From contig NW_003203663.1 of NCBI RefSeq assembly GCF_000006405.1, positions 91,281 to 147,192 on the forward strand: 55,912 nt of DNA, read 5' to 3'. The translations under genes were made by a program, and so were the position numbers. The notes under the pieces are model-generated. The model was not told the origin of the DNA and made no database searches. It saw nothing but the letters and a program-made list of their open reading frames with translations. The stretch comes from Perkinsus marinus ATCC 50983 (taxonomy: Eukaryota > Perkinsozoa > Perkinsida > Perkinsidae). Shown in pieces: positions 40,755-52,060 of the stretch (the stretch's first letter is position 1; each line of letters opens with the position of its first letter).

Positions 40755-42825
40755 TCACTGGTTAGTCTCCTCCTTAAGCGACAATGCCTCTGGTAGTGTT
40801 CCCTTGAAGGTATCCAACGCTGTAAACCCTGAGGGGCACAAAGGACTGTCTCGCAAGGTCCCACAAGACTCACCAGAGTTTATAAGCCTAGACTGCTGAA
40901 GGACGGGAGCTGATAGAGTTGAATGGCTAGCACCACCATCCTGACTACTGCTGTCCCCTATCACCACAACGCTAGAATCCTGTCCCAACCCTACAGCGTG
41001 TACCTGAAGGCCACCAGACCCACCAGCACTAAAGCCAGAGCAAGTGTCACCTTGGCGTGGGACAAGGAGTATACCATTCGAGGATGGAGGACCGAGGTCT
41101 TCAGCCGACTACTGATGGCGACCCCTGGGGGCCTCCTATTCTCCTTAGTGGCCCCTTCATCATCTTCCTCATCCCATCCAGTATCGACGTGCTCCCCGAC
41201 CATGCTAGATCTCGGCCCATAGTGGTCCCTCTGGTGTATCAGCTTCCCATCTCCACTATGGCCCCACGTATAGAGATGTCCTTCCGAGGTCACTAAGGCG
41301 CTGTGTCGAGCACCACAGGCTACCACCACTTCGGTCTGCCCGACATCCACGGCTACAGGCTTCGGCTTTCTCGTAGTCCTCGCCTCCACTTTGCTACTGC
41401 TAACACCACACTGTCCAGCCCTGTTGTCCCCGAAGGCGAGGACCCCGCCACTCCCAGTAACAATCAAAGCGTGACGGTCTCCGCACGCCACCTGCTTGGC
41501 CCTGACCCCCTCCAGAGCTTCGATCCTCGAGACGCTTCCCTCAACAGCCACTCTAACGGAGTTGGATGAAGGCAGCTCGCCATATGTGTCATCGCCCCAG
41601 CCATAAACCACTCCGGTTCGATCCGCAGCAAGGGCAAAGTGCGCCCCAGCAGAAATACTAGAAATCTCGACATCGTTACCAAACTCATTCAGAAGCTTCG
41701 GCGTCGGTATGATCTGTCCGAACGCCGAAACCCCCCACTGGTAAAGAGAACAACACCGCACAACACGCTCAACCTCCAGGCTGATACCACTACCACTCCC
41801 CTCTACGACTTGCTCCTCATGACCAGCTACCGCGACTGGACTAGATAACACAATGGCTTCCAACCTGAACACCTCACCAGAAGGGGTGTACCACAGACCA
41901 ATGCCACTATGGATGGACCATGGTGTGTCGGGAGTGAATGCATGAGGACTAAAGGCCAATAGCCTACCACCTCTGTGTAGTTCCCATCTACTACGCTCTA
42001 GACTAGGGCATAGGGAAATGGTACTCGACTGCTGAGTATACACAACTTGGCCCTCTCTTGAGGTAAGCCTATCCGAACGGACATAGCATCCATCGAATGC
42101 GTGTGCACTAGTGTCATCACGGCGTAAATAGACGTAGTGGCCCGCTAAAGTCAAACTGAACTTAGCCACAGCTGACGTAGTAGTGTCCCTCAAGCATAGT
42201 TCCAAGGGGCTGGCCAATGCATTAGAGGCTACCACCAGGGAGGGGTTGCACCGAATAGCAACTGCCCCTGGCCGAGCCCTGGTGATGACCTATGACAAAC
42301 AGTACCAAACATTGGGAAACCCGAACTAAGGAAATTTCGATACAACTTAAGAAATTCTTATTGGTTTCCGTACACATCTACACGGATTCGTATGTAAACA
42401 AGGAAATTCGCAACATGCTCGGCCGAGAAGGCCCCCCTCTCAGAGTGAGGTGGTGCAAGGAGGACACGCATGATAAGAGGAACGAACATATATTCCAATA
42501 TCGGTACCCAAGCCCGATCATCCCCTTGATCGGCCAGATAAAGGTGAGCCGAGGGCCGACCTCTGGACCGCGGACACCAACGCACAAATACTGGACGGTG
42601 ATTGTAGTAGTCTCCGGTAAAGAAGTAGCTACCAGACATATCCTCCTTTCCTACCCAGCATGAGCCTGATGACAATCGTTCAGTCCATTGGGCGAACGCC
42701 AGTGTGGTCAACTAGATTCTTGGTAAGGTCTGGAGATTTTGTTGCGGTGAATACAACAACAACAGCAGAAATAACAACAGAAACAACAACAGAAACAACA
42801 ACAGGAACAACAACAGGAACAACAG

Positions 42826-42859
<34 letters not shown>

Positions 42860-43122
42860 CAATATCCAGTCCAACTCCCTCCCGGCACAGCAATTGGCCA
42901 TTACGCCCTCTCAAACACACTGTCAAAGCTAAAGTATCAGTGGTGATGACCTCCTCGCCTAGTGTCACCATCAACCCTTTCCAACTGAATGGGATCATCC
43001 CTTCCGCCACTATAACCGTCTCCACCTGATATCAGCTCACTTGAGACTAACACAGCCGTCAGGGCATACTTTACGAGTAACAAAAGCATAGCTACTCCTC
43101 CCACGGGCCGCGATGTGACCAA
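40755..43122 (-). CDS. RCC1-repeat protein A with hydrophobic leader
   Basis: Read on minus. The first exon encodes a leader (MVTSRPVGGVAMLLLL) and splices in phase to VETVIVAEGMIPFSWKGLMV. Later exons carry a GDYYNHRPVFVRW-type segment and, from 42235, a long exon with a related FDGCYVRSDRLTSREGQVVY part. RCC1 blades follow: SLYQWGVSAFGQI, ISAGAHFALAADRTGVVYGW, VACGDRHALIVTGSGG, CGARHSALVTSEGHLYTWGH. A 57-base intron near 41.0 kb leads to VHAVGLGQDSSVVVIGDSSS, and the frame stops at 40755. RCC1 blades form a beta-propeller used for binding partners; the family is broad, and the leader argues against a nuclear RCC1 orthologue. The second intron contains TAG and CAACAG repeats. Exons between 42.24 and 42.72 kb are uncertain. 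Confidence 0.7.
42750..42860. repeat. CAACAR-type and (TAC)n microsatellites in an intron
   Basis: Plus strand: imperfect acaacag/acaacaga units (about 42756-42825), then about ten TAC units (to about 42859). As in NOP14, the TAG repeat on the coding strand begins right at the GTAGTA donor. Confidence 0.8.
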
Positions 43123-43319
43123 CAGTGTAGCTTCCGCTCCCTATGATGTCCAGTCGACTCGGACTGCTCACATGACCTCCCTTGATAACTACAAAAGAAC
43201 ACTCTAGGAGTGTTGAGATATATGCTTGCTTTCCTCAGCTAAGCTCAGGAGTTTCTTCACTTACAACAGGAGATTATATACGAGATGTATAGAAAACCAA
43301 CAGGAATTCCCCAGAATCA

Positions 43320-44769
43320 TCATATAGTCACCAACACATGTAGTTGACCTTGTGCATATTTTCCCAACCCGACACTGCATCCCACTATCGTATTCTCCAC
43401 TACTGCGTCCACTCACCAGAGTCTATGGTAGACCTCATCCTAAGCCCTATACAGTCGGCGTGGCCCCAGACCAGTACCTTACGGAAGGATGAGGCCTACT
43501 CCCGAGGAGCCACTACTGCCCTACCTCACCTGATCATCAGCATCAATGCACAGGCTATGGTACGACCCCGTTGCTAAGGATGAGGCCACAAGCTCCTCCT
43601 CACCAGGGCCTATACGTACCGGAGTAACCTGCCGAGCTATGCGGCTCACACTACGAGAGGCTCCTACCTCTCGAACGACTTCCTTTGTACTACCCACACC
43701 ACATTGACCGTATTCATTCCTGCCAAAAGCATATACCCCACCTTGAGAAGATCGTAGGAGAGCATGCCCAGCTCCAACTGAGACCTGACGAGAAGCCCCT
43801 CTAGCCGGTGCACCCCGGGTTGTAGGCCATCACTCACCACTACACAATGAAAAATGTGCCCAAAGTGTCCAAATAAAGAAATTCTGGAAAACTCAAGGAA
43901 ATTCCAGCAGGTTTTCGCATATTTCTTCGAGTGGCAGAATGAAAATTCTGAGGAAATTTTGGGAAATTCTCATTGATTCATGTACATTTCTACATGGATT
44001 CGTATGTTAACGTGTATACTTAGCGAGGAAACTGTCAAGCTCAGCTGGGGAAAGCGAACATATTTTCAGCGCTGCTGTACTACCTCATCTATCCTACGAT
44101 TAGCCAGCACGCCTCCCTCCAACACAATAGGAGCGCTTACCAAAGCACCATCCCATTTTCCTGTCGACTTACTGCTAACCTACCCAGTAGACATTGCCGA
44201 ATTAAAGACCCTCATGAGCCTACCACACGTGGCTGATCAGCATTAAAACTGAATGACCGCTTGCGATGATAATTCTTCTTACGACTGCCAACAGCCCCTT
44301 CCCGACCTTCCTCGGCATTACCAACATCAATAAGGCCAACGAAGGGCGCCCCATATACGAGCACTTTGGTATGCGTCTCAGCTGGTGGTGGTAGACGCAA
44401 CCCTCCGCCTGCCAAAACAAGCGCTAGAGCATATCCCCTCCAATAGACGTCAGTACTACCCTGTGCTTCAAATGTGGCTGACAGGACGGTGGTGGAGTCG
44501 TGATCCAGGATGTCCTCTAGAGCACGATCTCTAGTACCACTCCCGCCGCAACAACGCATACATCAAAGGAGGTGACCAGTTGCTCCTACCACCCTCCCAA
44601 AGCCTCTGACTGAGTACTCAATGACAACTACTGCCTTTGAATAGGAAACTTCAACAACGGTGAGTATTACTACGAGTCTAGTTACATCTAACGCGAGGCC
44701 AGACACAAATGTTATTATCAGCTCAAAGTACACCAGTGGGATGATCGTCAATGGTCGTAGTATCCTCAT
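43320..44769 (-). CDS. RCC1-repeat protein B with hydrophobic leader
   Basis: Read on minus, the start at 44769 gives a signal-peptide-like MRILRPLTIIPLVYFELIIT. Downstream exons include VYWRGYALALVLAGGGLRLP and KVLVYGAPFVGLIDVGNAEE. RCC1 blades follow (VYAFGRNEYGQCGVGST; ATGSYHSLCIDADD, then VLVWGHAD after an intron), and the end is CSVGLGKYAQGQLHVLVTI with the stop at 43320. It is a tandem neighbour of RCC1 gene A with the same plan, so probably a paralogue. The start ATG overlaps the stop TGA of the upstream repeat protein (ATGA). Intermediate exon borders near 44.0-44.2 kb were not resolved. Confidence 0.6.
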
Positions 44770-46160
44770 AGGACTCTCCTGGCCGCCTTAGCCGCCTTCT
44801 GCTTGGCCCTACGTTCCTTCTGGCTCTGCTTGCCCTTCCTGGAAGACTGACCAACAGTAGCTGACCTCTCAGGGCTGCCCTCCGACTCCCCTCCAGCCTT
44901 ATTATGATGATGTTTCTTCCCAGATGACTTCTCCTCCTTAGCTTGGGTAGCGGCCTGCTGCTGGACTTGACTGTAGAGTAGTTGTCGTATCTGCTGCTCA
45001 GCTTGCTTCCTCTGTATGTTCTGGACAAGAGCCTCCATCAACCTCTCGGTTTGCTCAGGCTCACTAGAGGAGGCAACCTTAGTGTGAGGCGGCACCGTCT
45101 CAGGGCTGGATTCGGCATCATGCGCAGAGAGCTTCTCCGTCACATCCTTCTCAACTTCCACCTCAACCTCGGCCTTCTTCGCAGAAAGCTCGGGCATCGA
45201 CGCGGTAATAGTTGCTGACGCCTCATTCTCAGTAGAAACGACCACCGGAGCCTCCTCGGCCTTCGTAGCGGCCACCGGGGCCTCCTCGGCCTTCGTAGCG
45301 ACCACCGGGGCCTCCTCGGCCTTCGTAGCGACCACCGGGGCCTCCTCGACCTTCGTATCGGCCACCGGGGCCTCCTCGACCTTCGTATCGGCCACCGGGG
45401 CCTCCTCGACCTTCGTATCGGCCACCGGGGCCTCCTCGACCTTCGTAGCGGCCACCGGGGCCTCCTCGACCTTCGTAGCGGCCACCGGGGCCTCCTCGAC
45501 CTTCGTAGTGGTCACAGGGGCCTCCTCGACCTTCGTGGCGGCCACCGGGGCCTCCTCGACCTTCGTAGCGGCCACAGGGGCCTCCTCGACCTTTGCGGTG
45601 ACCACAGGGGGCTCATCAGCCTTTGCGGTGACCACAGGGGCTCCCTCGGCCTTTGCGGTGGCCACGGGAACCTCCTCGACCTTCGTAGTGGCCATGGGAA
45701 CTTCCTCGACCTTCGTAGTGGTCACAGGGGCTCCCTCGGCCTGTGTAATGGCCACGGGGGACTCATCGACCTTCCCTCCAGTATGGGACGTGACAAAAGC
45801 TGATTGTACAGCAGCCTTGGGCACTTGAGTAACTACAGTGTCCATAACCACCTGCTCCTGACGCTTCTCGACCGATGTCGGCTTTGGCCCAGGGGTAGAT
45901 GCAGCAGAGGTAGCTGGGGTCGGAACGGGGCTGCTCTCAGCCTCCCTCTTCCTGGACGGCAATACCGCAGCGACGCTGGTGGCAGTGACCTCCGATACAC
46001 TCTCCACGGGCTTCTTAGAAGGAGAAGCCACCTTGAGGGTGTCAGCCACAGTAGCAGTAGGCCCAGGGGACTTAGGCCCTATTACGGGTTTACTACTGCT
46101 AACTGGGGGTGGGGTCGGAGCCTTTGGTGATCCGAAACAGGAAGAGCAAGAATTACCCAT
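44766..46160 (-). CDS. Probably acylated low-complexity protein with decapeptide repeats, 464 aa
   Basis: The frame is open to 46187, but the ATG at 46160 gives MGNSCSSCFGSPK, a strong N-myristoylation site (Gly2) with nearby cysteines suited to palmitoylation, so membrane attachment is likely. It is followed by a Pro/Ser-rich part, then about 18 repeats of a ten-residue unit of the form ATKVEEAPVA (codon region about 45226-45780), a Glu-rich part and a Gln-rich helix (RKQAEQQIRQLLYSQVQQQA). The C-terminus is very basic (KGKQSQKERRAKQKAAKAAR). Single exon. No family was recognised. The repeat is a 30-bp minisatellite and probably varies in number. Confidence 0.75.
   Translation of the reverse strand: MGNSCSSCFGSPKAPTPPPVSSSKPVIGPKSPGPTATVADTLKVASPSKKPVESVSEVTATSVAAVLPSRKREAESSPVPTPATSAASTPGPKPTSVEKRQEQVVMDTVVTQVPKAAVQSAFVTSHTGGKVDESPVAITQAEGAPVTTTKVEEVPMATTKVEEVPVATAKAEGAPVVTAKADEPPVVTAKVEEAPVAATKVEEAPVAATKVEEAPVTTTKVEEAPVAATKVEEAPVAATKVEEAPVADTKVEEAPVADTKVEEAPVADTKVEEAPVVATKAEEAPVVATKAEEAPVAATKAEEAPVVVSTENEASATITASMPELSAKKAEVEVEVEKDVTEKLSAHDAESSPETVPPHTKVASSSEPEQTERLMEALVQNIQRKQAEQQIRQLLYSQVQQQAATQAKEEKSSGKKHHHNKAGGESEGSPERSATVGQSSRKGKQSQKERRAKQKAAKAARRVL
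45226..45780. repeat. 30-bp coding minisatellite
   Basis: About 18 units encoding the decapeptide above, some almost identical (such as the 45340-45430 block), others diverged at the edges, consistent with recent expansion in the middle. Confidence 0.9.
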
Positions 46161-46549
46161 AGAAAATGCGAAGTAAACCGGGAACAAACGTAAGGGAACT
46201 TAATAATACCGATGATGTCACTAAAGAATTGCATGAAAATTGCACGAAAAGTAGCGTCTCGAGTGACCCAACTTGCACTTTGTAACGCAACAGAGTGGAA
46301 TCGAAAAGGACACAGTACTCACGAGCCGACGATAGGCATCTAAGCTTCTAAGACTCGGTAGTGTTTATGGTAATCTAACTTGTGTGTGTGTTAACCGAAT
46401 AGTGACAACATAGGACGTTAATTAGGCACCACCACTACAAGCTCAATATTAACCAATGATGACTACAGATGAAGAGATTCATGCTGATCCCTCTTAGAGA
46501 AAAAAAGGATAGAAAATACAGTCGTTGTAACATGGGAGTATTCATCAGT

Positions 46550-48759
46550 CTAATACTCCTCCACAGTGCTTGCGTCACTGACTCTCACAACAACTCCGCT
46601 ATTGGTGTTGTCGTTATTGTCATTCAATAGCAGACAAGACCGTTTAGCAGGAGGAACCGTCATAGCCAAGACCTTGGCAGCAGGCGGCTTGATATCATCG
46701 TTGGAATAGGCGGCTTTACGCTTCGGTGAGGCTTGAGTCGACTTCGACAACGACTGCTTCGACTGCCCATGCCCTGAGATGATCAACTAACATTGACTAA
46801 CAACATCTTCCAACGCGACTGTTTCCTTAATAACATTTACAAGAGCTCCATACAACCCCCCCAAGTTTACGTTGCATCAGAGCCTTTTTGAAGTCTTCAA
46901 TGGCCTCATCCAATTCTTTCGAACTTTTACCCACGCAACCACCTCGAACGAACTCAGCCTGTTGGATACTCGTAAGGCTACCCGGACGCACTACACGTAG
47001 CCAGCCATGTAAGGCACCGTACTCTCCCTCAGGCCTGAATGCTCATCATTATCAGCGCACTCCAGCAACCAGACAAGGTCTTACCAGCCTAGGGCATGGA
47101 CAATGACGTGAGCTATGAGGACGAGAGTACGACCAAGACCCGCATGGCAGTGTAGGGCGATAGCCGCATTAGGACGCTTTTGTAAGACCTAGGCCAGACA
47201 GATTGTGGCCATCCCTCACTGACACTCTCACCTTAGTCATGGACTTATACGCGGTGATGAGGACCTCTGCACTTGGTATGGAGCCGTCTCCTAGTGGGAT
47301 ATCCGTGTGCTCTATGGACTCAGGTAAGATAGCGTCAGGATCATACCAACCTATACAAGACAAGCGAGTCTAATACCACACCTCTAGTACTTCATGAGAT
47401 AATCAACACCAGAGAGTCTAATACCACACCTCTAGTACTTTACGAGATAATCAACACCAGAGAGTCTAATACCACATCTCTAGTACTTTACGAGATAATC
47501 AACACTAGAGAGTCTAATACCACACCTTTAGTACTTTATGAGATAATCAACACCAGAGAGTCTAATACCACACCTCTAGTACTTTATGAGATAATCAACA
47601 CACCATATCGCTGCCCTCACTACGCGTTTCATCATTCCTTTCGAGCATCTGGTTGATTCTCAATATAAGGCCAACGTTGAGCTCCTGTAGCTTGCCCACT
47701 AGACTGACTTCACCGCTCTCTTCCGTTTGAGGCAGCGACGTAGGAGTCGTTGGCGGTGATCGAGACTCCGACATCGTATCCGAATCGAAATCTGAACAAG
47801 GCGTGGTATGACAATAATAACACTTTGCCACAGCTCACCAGATCTACTAATTAGACTGGTTCTGCTGAATCCATCATCAATAGTGACAGGATCCGGCATT
47901 GCCAAGAACAGACCAGGTACCACCCAAGTCGCGCTGTACTTCACCCTCAGAGCTCTCCACTCAGCTACATCCGGATACCATCCCTTCTCGCGAGCAATAA
48001 GCAGTCCTCGAGCGCAGTCGATGGGCTTCAACGCTGCCAACTTGGGCGTTGCGATATACACGAACGGGTTTGGGAAGGCAGCAATACCAGCAGTAGAGAA
48101 CATATCAACCACCGAATCACAAGAGTACCCTCTCCTCAATACCAGATAGCACATGAGCATCGTAACAGCATTCGATGCCGCCCCCACGAATGGTGAGGAA
48201 ATCATGACCAAAACCTTACTCGCCTTAGCCGCCGATTCCACCTCAGATTCAATGCTATCGCAGAATCTAGATATCTACACAAGCAGCATTCATCACACTT
48301 ACGCACTCCGAAGGATTCCTCCCACCTGCCAGAAGCTCATCGGACCAAAATGCCTATTGCTAGCTACTCCCTGATGCACATAGATAGCACAGTTCAATGC
48401 ATAGTCATTTTCAGCACAGTACAACACTGTTTCGCCACCAATATGCGTGGCAATAAACTCCTTAGCATCCCCTGTAGGCTGAACCGAGCCTAAGGAGACC
48501 AAGTAGTCTCAACATGGCAAGTCGAGAGCCAACCTGGGGACTGATGCCTATGCATCTTTTTCACAGTGTTGGAGTGTTCTTCATGACACTTCATATAGTC
48601 AACACATGTCTTACAGGTAGTAGGGACGTTACCAACCTAATCTCTGCTATGGTCGCTACCACCGCCTGACCTTCCTACCCAACAGAACTTCTCCGGGACA
48701 ATCCACACAATGCGTGGCTGCTTCCCGTTCTCTGATGCACTACTGGTGACTGAGCTCAT
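46550..48759 (-). CDS. CDC14-type dual-specificity phosphatase, multi-exon
   Basis: CDC14 removes phosphate from CDK-type sites and acts in mitotic exit, at spindles or at basal bodies. Minus-strand exons give both CDC14 domains. The N-terminal DSPn part has MSSVTSSASENGKQPRIVWI, NRHFGPMSFWQVGGI, SNAVTMLMCYLVLRRGYSCD and YSATWVVPGLFLAMPDP. The catalytic part has LQELNVGLILRINQM, EHTDIPLGDGSIPSAEVL, the signature ALHCHAGLGRT (HCx5R, catalytic Cys and Arg present) and GWLRVVRPGSLTSIQQAEFV. The tail is Lys/Ser-rich (QASPKRKAAYSNDDIKPPAA) and ends at 46550. The canonical loop is HCKAGLGRTG; here Lys is His. The intron between RNDETR and WYDPDAI is filled by a 48-bp tandem repeat. Some exon borders between 46.8 and 47.1 kb are uncertain. 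Confidence 0.85.
47366..47602. repeat. 48-bp minisatellite, about five copies, in a CDC14 intron
   Basis: Units start at 47366, 47414, 47462, 47510 and 47558 (last one partial). They differ by one to three bases each. They fill nearly the whole intron. Confidence 0.95.
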
Positions 48760-49264
48760 GATGATGCTGTTTATAACGCGGAGGGACAGGGCGGGAGGAG
48801 GAATAGGGACGTGGAGCAATCACCAGCTTTGGCGCAAACAAACACTACGACCAATCCCGGTACACTTGCATGTCACCAAAATACACCTCTAACAACAGAA
48901 CAGAGATATTCACAGCTGCCGCAGCTGAGCTACGCTTCGATAGTTCCTATTTCTAGTGGAAATGCCATTGTCTTCGCAGACCCACCACCTGGCAGGTTGC
49001 TTGCTACTACATTGACACGCCTCGGTCCGTACAGCCGTAGGAGTTGACAAAGGCCGCTCACAACACTCACAACCACATCTCAGAAACCGCAGAAACGCAT
49101 TGGCAACGAAGCGAAGGACCTTTTTTTCAATAGAGCATCATCGACCCGCTCAAGCGTCATACTTCTTAGTATATCTATAATACATAGATTGATAAAGAAC
49201 AAACTTAATCCAAGTCAGCCACATTGGTAGCACCTGAAACTACCTCTAACCAACTACTACCACC
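48760..49264. other. Region upstream of CDC14
   Basis: A plus frame at 48811-49047 lacks an ATG start and has no known motif. Nothing else was recognised. It lies between two genes transcribed leftwards, so it should hold the CDC14 5' leader and the 3' end of the next gene. Confidence 0.4.
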
Positions 49265-51432
49265 TCAACTACTACTCTTAGTCCCGTTGTCCGATGGCAT
49301 AGCACTCATTCTCAAAAGGCTAACTCCTTTATCAGAGAACATCTGCTCATCATTCACAGCATCCAACAACTCCTCAAGGCTCAGACATGCCACAGGACGC
49401 TGTTGAAGGTCCGGCCGTGGGAATAGAACCTGCGCATAAACACTACGCACGTAGCATCAAGACCAAGGCCCATAACAACCCCAAATCTAATGAGAGTAGA
49501 TCCGTAGCATTCCCATTGTAGGGTCGAGCCGAAGCCAGATGCCCTTGCTTATTACATATACTATATCACTCTTCTTACACCTCTCCGACTGAATGAGCGG
49601 CGAGTCAGCAGCTGCTACCATATAACTGAGAAAATAACCTATACCAGGCCAAGTAGCCTCGCAACCACTCCATACACAAATTGTAGTTCTTTCCTCTTGT
49701 CAAACTTGCCACTATCGATGGCATCCGATATCGGCTTCATCAACTTCGCCGCGTCCTTCATAGCTGTTAAAATAACCATGTAAGTAATCGAGCTTACAAT
49801 ACTTCTATTACTCTTGGTGATAGCAACAACTACGCCACTCTTATCGTCGCTCGCCTGCAACAACCTCATCGTAAGCCCTTCCTCGTTGGTACCTAGACAT
49901 ATACACTAAAACATTCCATAATACGATATGTAATAACCCCACTTTTAACCCCATATTTTTTTAGGGATTTTTATATATAATATCTACTATACTTATCATC
50001 AAGCTTTACATGATCAAAGATCTATACCGATCTTCACAGAAATATGCCAAAGCCAATAATACTTATAATAAATCCTGGATCGCTATTAAGAAGCATAATA
50101 CAACTACTTACCTTCCAGACGATCACTAAGACCGTCGATGAGCTCGATAGGGGTAGAATCCCCAAGCGCATCGATGCCCTCCGGCCCAGCCTTGATCATC
50201 TTCACAATCTCCAACTGCTGCGTCCGCTCTAACCGAGTATGCTCCTTAGCAAACGCCTTGTCGTTGGTCATATACCTGATCAATGAGTCCCCTACCATCA
50301 CACGGACAACTCACTTCCCAACAGCACTATGCAGAACTGCCTTGTTCACAACAATATCCGCATATCGAGCCACAACTGCTGCCTCAGCCGAGTCGTTAGC
50401 TTCCTGCAGGCCAACACCCAACTCTGCTTGATCAGCCTAAGGTAGCAGCATTAGACAAGTGGCCGGCTCAAGGGCAGACTACATCAACTGGATGCGGGTG
50501 CTTCCGCCAGAACTCCTTCAGGGTCTTCCGTAGTCGTGCCAATTTTTCAGTATTCATAGTCTCCAGGATCTTCAAACACATGTCCAGTGTGAGAGCCTCG
50601 GGCATCTCGAATACTAAGCCCAATAAATACATCAAATTCACCTGAATGCTACTACCTGGAATGATAGGCATCTTCCCCTTAGTCGCCGAGGCGAACATAT
50701 CCTCTACCCCCTTCTCGAACTGTTGTATATGTTCATCATTCTCGTACCGCTTTTGGGCCGCCTCTACCTCCTCCGCCGTGACACCATACCTACTCCCAAC
50801 ACTCCATGGTTAGGTCAATGCCGCATTGACTACTACTTCTGAAGCACCTGTTTCTGCGTCTCCTCAAGCTTCTGCTGAATGCCCTGCTGGAGTATCATCT
50901 CGGTGAGCTGATCGTCCGTCATTTGATTGGACAACCCCTTTTGAGCCAATGCGGCCTTGACACGTTCTGAAGAGACGAGATACACATTCATAGTAAACAA
51001 CTCATTCACTCACGAGTCATCTGAGCCATCTCCCTGAGTACACCATGCATGTCAACAAGCAGATCGTCGGTGATGAGCTTCAACTTCTCCAAGTCCAACA
51101 TTTCCTCCTCGTCGTTGCCTGATCACCCATAATCGATACATCGGCAGAGCTGCGGCGGCCCTCCCTCAACTGGGGGGTTGAACGCCGTTCATATGGTTGC
51201 TATTCCACAGAGGTTACAATGCAAGCATAATACGCCTTACTCTTGCGCAGTCGTTGTCGTCGAGTGTATAAATAGTATGCAGCCCCCAGTGCTAATGTAG
51301 AAGCGCTCGCCCCAGTAACGATCTAAAATAGGATAAGTCATGATGGCTGTCAGTGAATCAACTGACCTTAGCGCTTTTGGAAAGACCATGCGACTTGGGC
51401 TGGGCAGTGGCATCAAAGGCTTCTGAAAACAT
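49265..51432 (-). CDS. Unknown protein with one N-terminal membrane segment, multi-exon
   Basis: Minus-strand exons: MFSEAFDATAQPKSHGLSKS (start 51432), then a single hydrophobic span (GASASTLALGAAYYLYTRRQ). A helical cytosolic-type part follows: MLDLEKLKLITDDLLVDMHG, SNQMTDDQLTEMILQQGIQQ, GVTAEEVEAAQKRYENDEHI, VNLMYLLGLVFEMPEALTLD, TLKEFWRKHPHPVDVV, EHTRLERTQQLEIVKMIKAG and AMKDAAKLMKPISDAIDSGK. The last exon (VYAQVLFPRPDLQQRPVACL) stops at 49265. All segments are in the same order and direction with short introns. I do not recognise the family. The single span followed by Arg/Lys suggests a membrane anchor, perhaps in mitochondria or the ER. The small exons near 49.5 kb are unsure. Confidence 0.6.
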
Positions 51433-52060
51433 TGTAAGAGAGGAACCACAAACACTGAGGTGGGAGGAGATCCAGAGAGTTGGAAATTCGATGCAACCGC
51501 TTTAACAATCTTGAAGACAGCAGCGCTCCGCTCACAGTGCAGTCCAGCTCTCTACCTATGTAGCTCGGTAGGCAACAACTAACGTGGTCAATGAGGTTTC
51601 GAAGTCCGTCGAAAATATCAGGACAAAGATAAGGCATCTACCCGTTGACACTACATGAACACTACTAGGGATGTGAATGAAATATAACAATCATGCACGG
51701 CAGTTCCGTGACGGCACCATCTCATATGATCCTACACGCCTATCGGCCGGGCCTTACAGGGCTGTGAGCGTTTCAGTGACTTTTCTGCATTACGTGAAGA
51801 CCCATCACGTAATGCAGTTCAGTCGTGATTAGCCTCAAATTTTCCGGGAAAGTTCCACATACCACAAGCTGCCCAAACAAGTCGACGGGAGTGTAACATC
51901 CCACAGCGCATCCAGAGGGTATCTCAAGGACATTCGCGGCTAAGATGCGCAATTCTTCACTTAGCGCGCGCCCGAGTAATCGATAAAAACACGACGCAGC
52001 AATGTTCCATCGTCGACCCAAGCATTTCCATGGCAGTAGTTCTCTTCCGTATTGCGTAGC
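51433..52060. other. Intergenic region between divergent genes
   Basis: About 630 bases that should contain promoters for the genes at 51432 (minus) and 52061 (plus). It holds an inverted repeat with 13-base arms and a seven-base spacer near 51784-51816. The minus frames here have no recognised product. Confidence 0.4.

Noticed and set aside
47366-47602. CRISPR-like array
   Set aside because: The 48-bp units are contiguous with no spacers, in a eukaryotic intron.
48811-49047. 78-codon plus frame
   Set aside because: It begins with GTG, has no upstream ATG or known motif, and is compatible with chance.
51784-51816. Member of the one-base-axis palindrome class
   Set aside because: Arms are 13 bases but the spacer is seven bases, so it is an ordinary inverted repeat.
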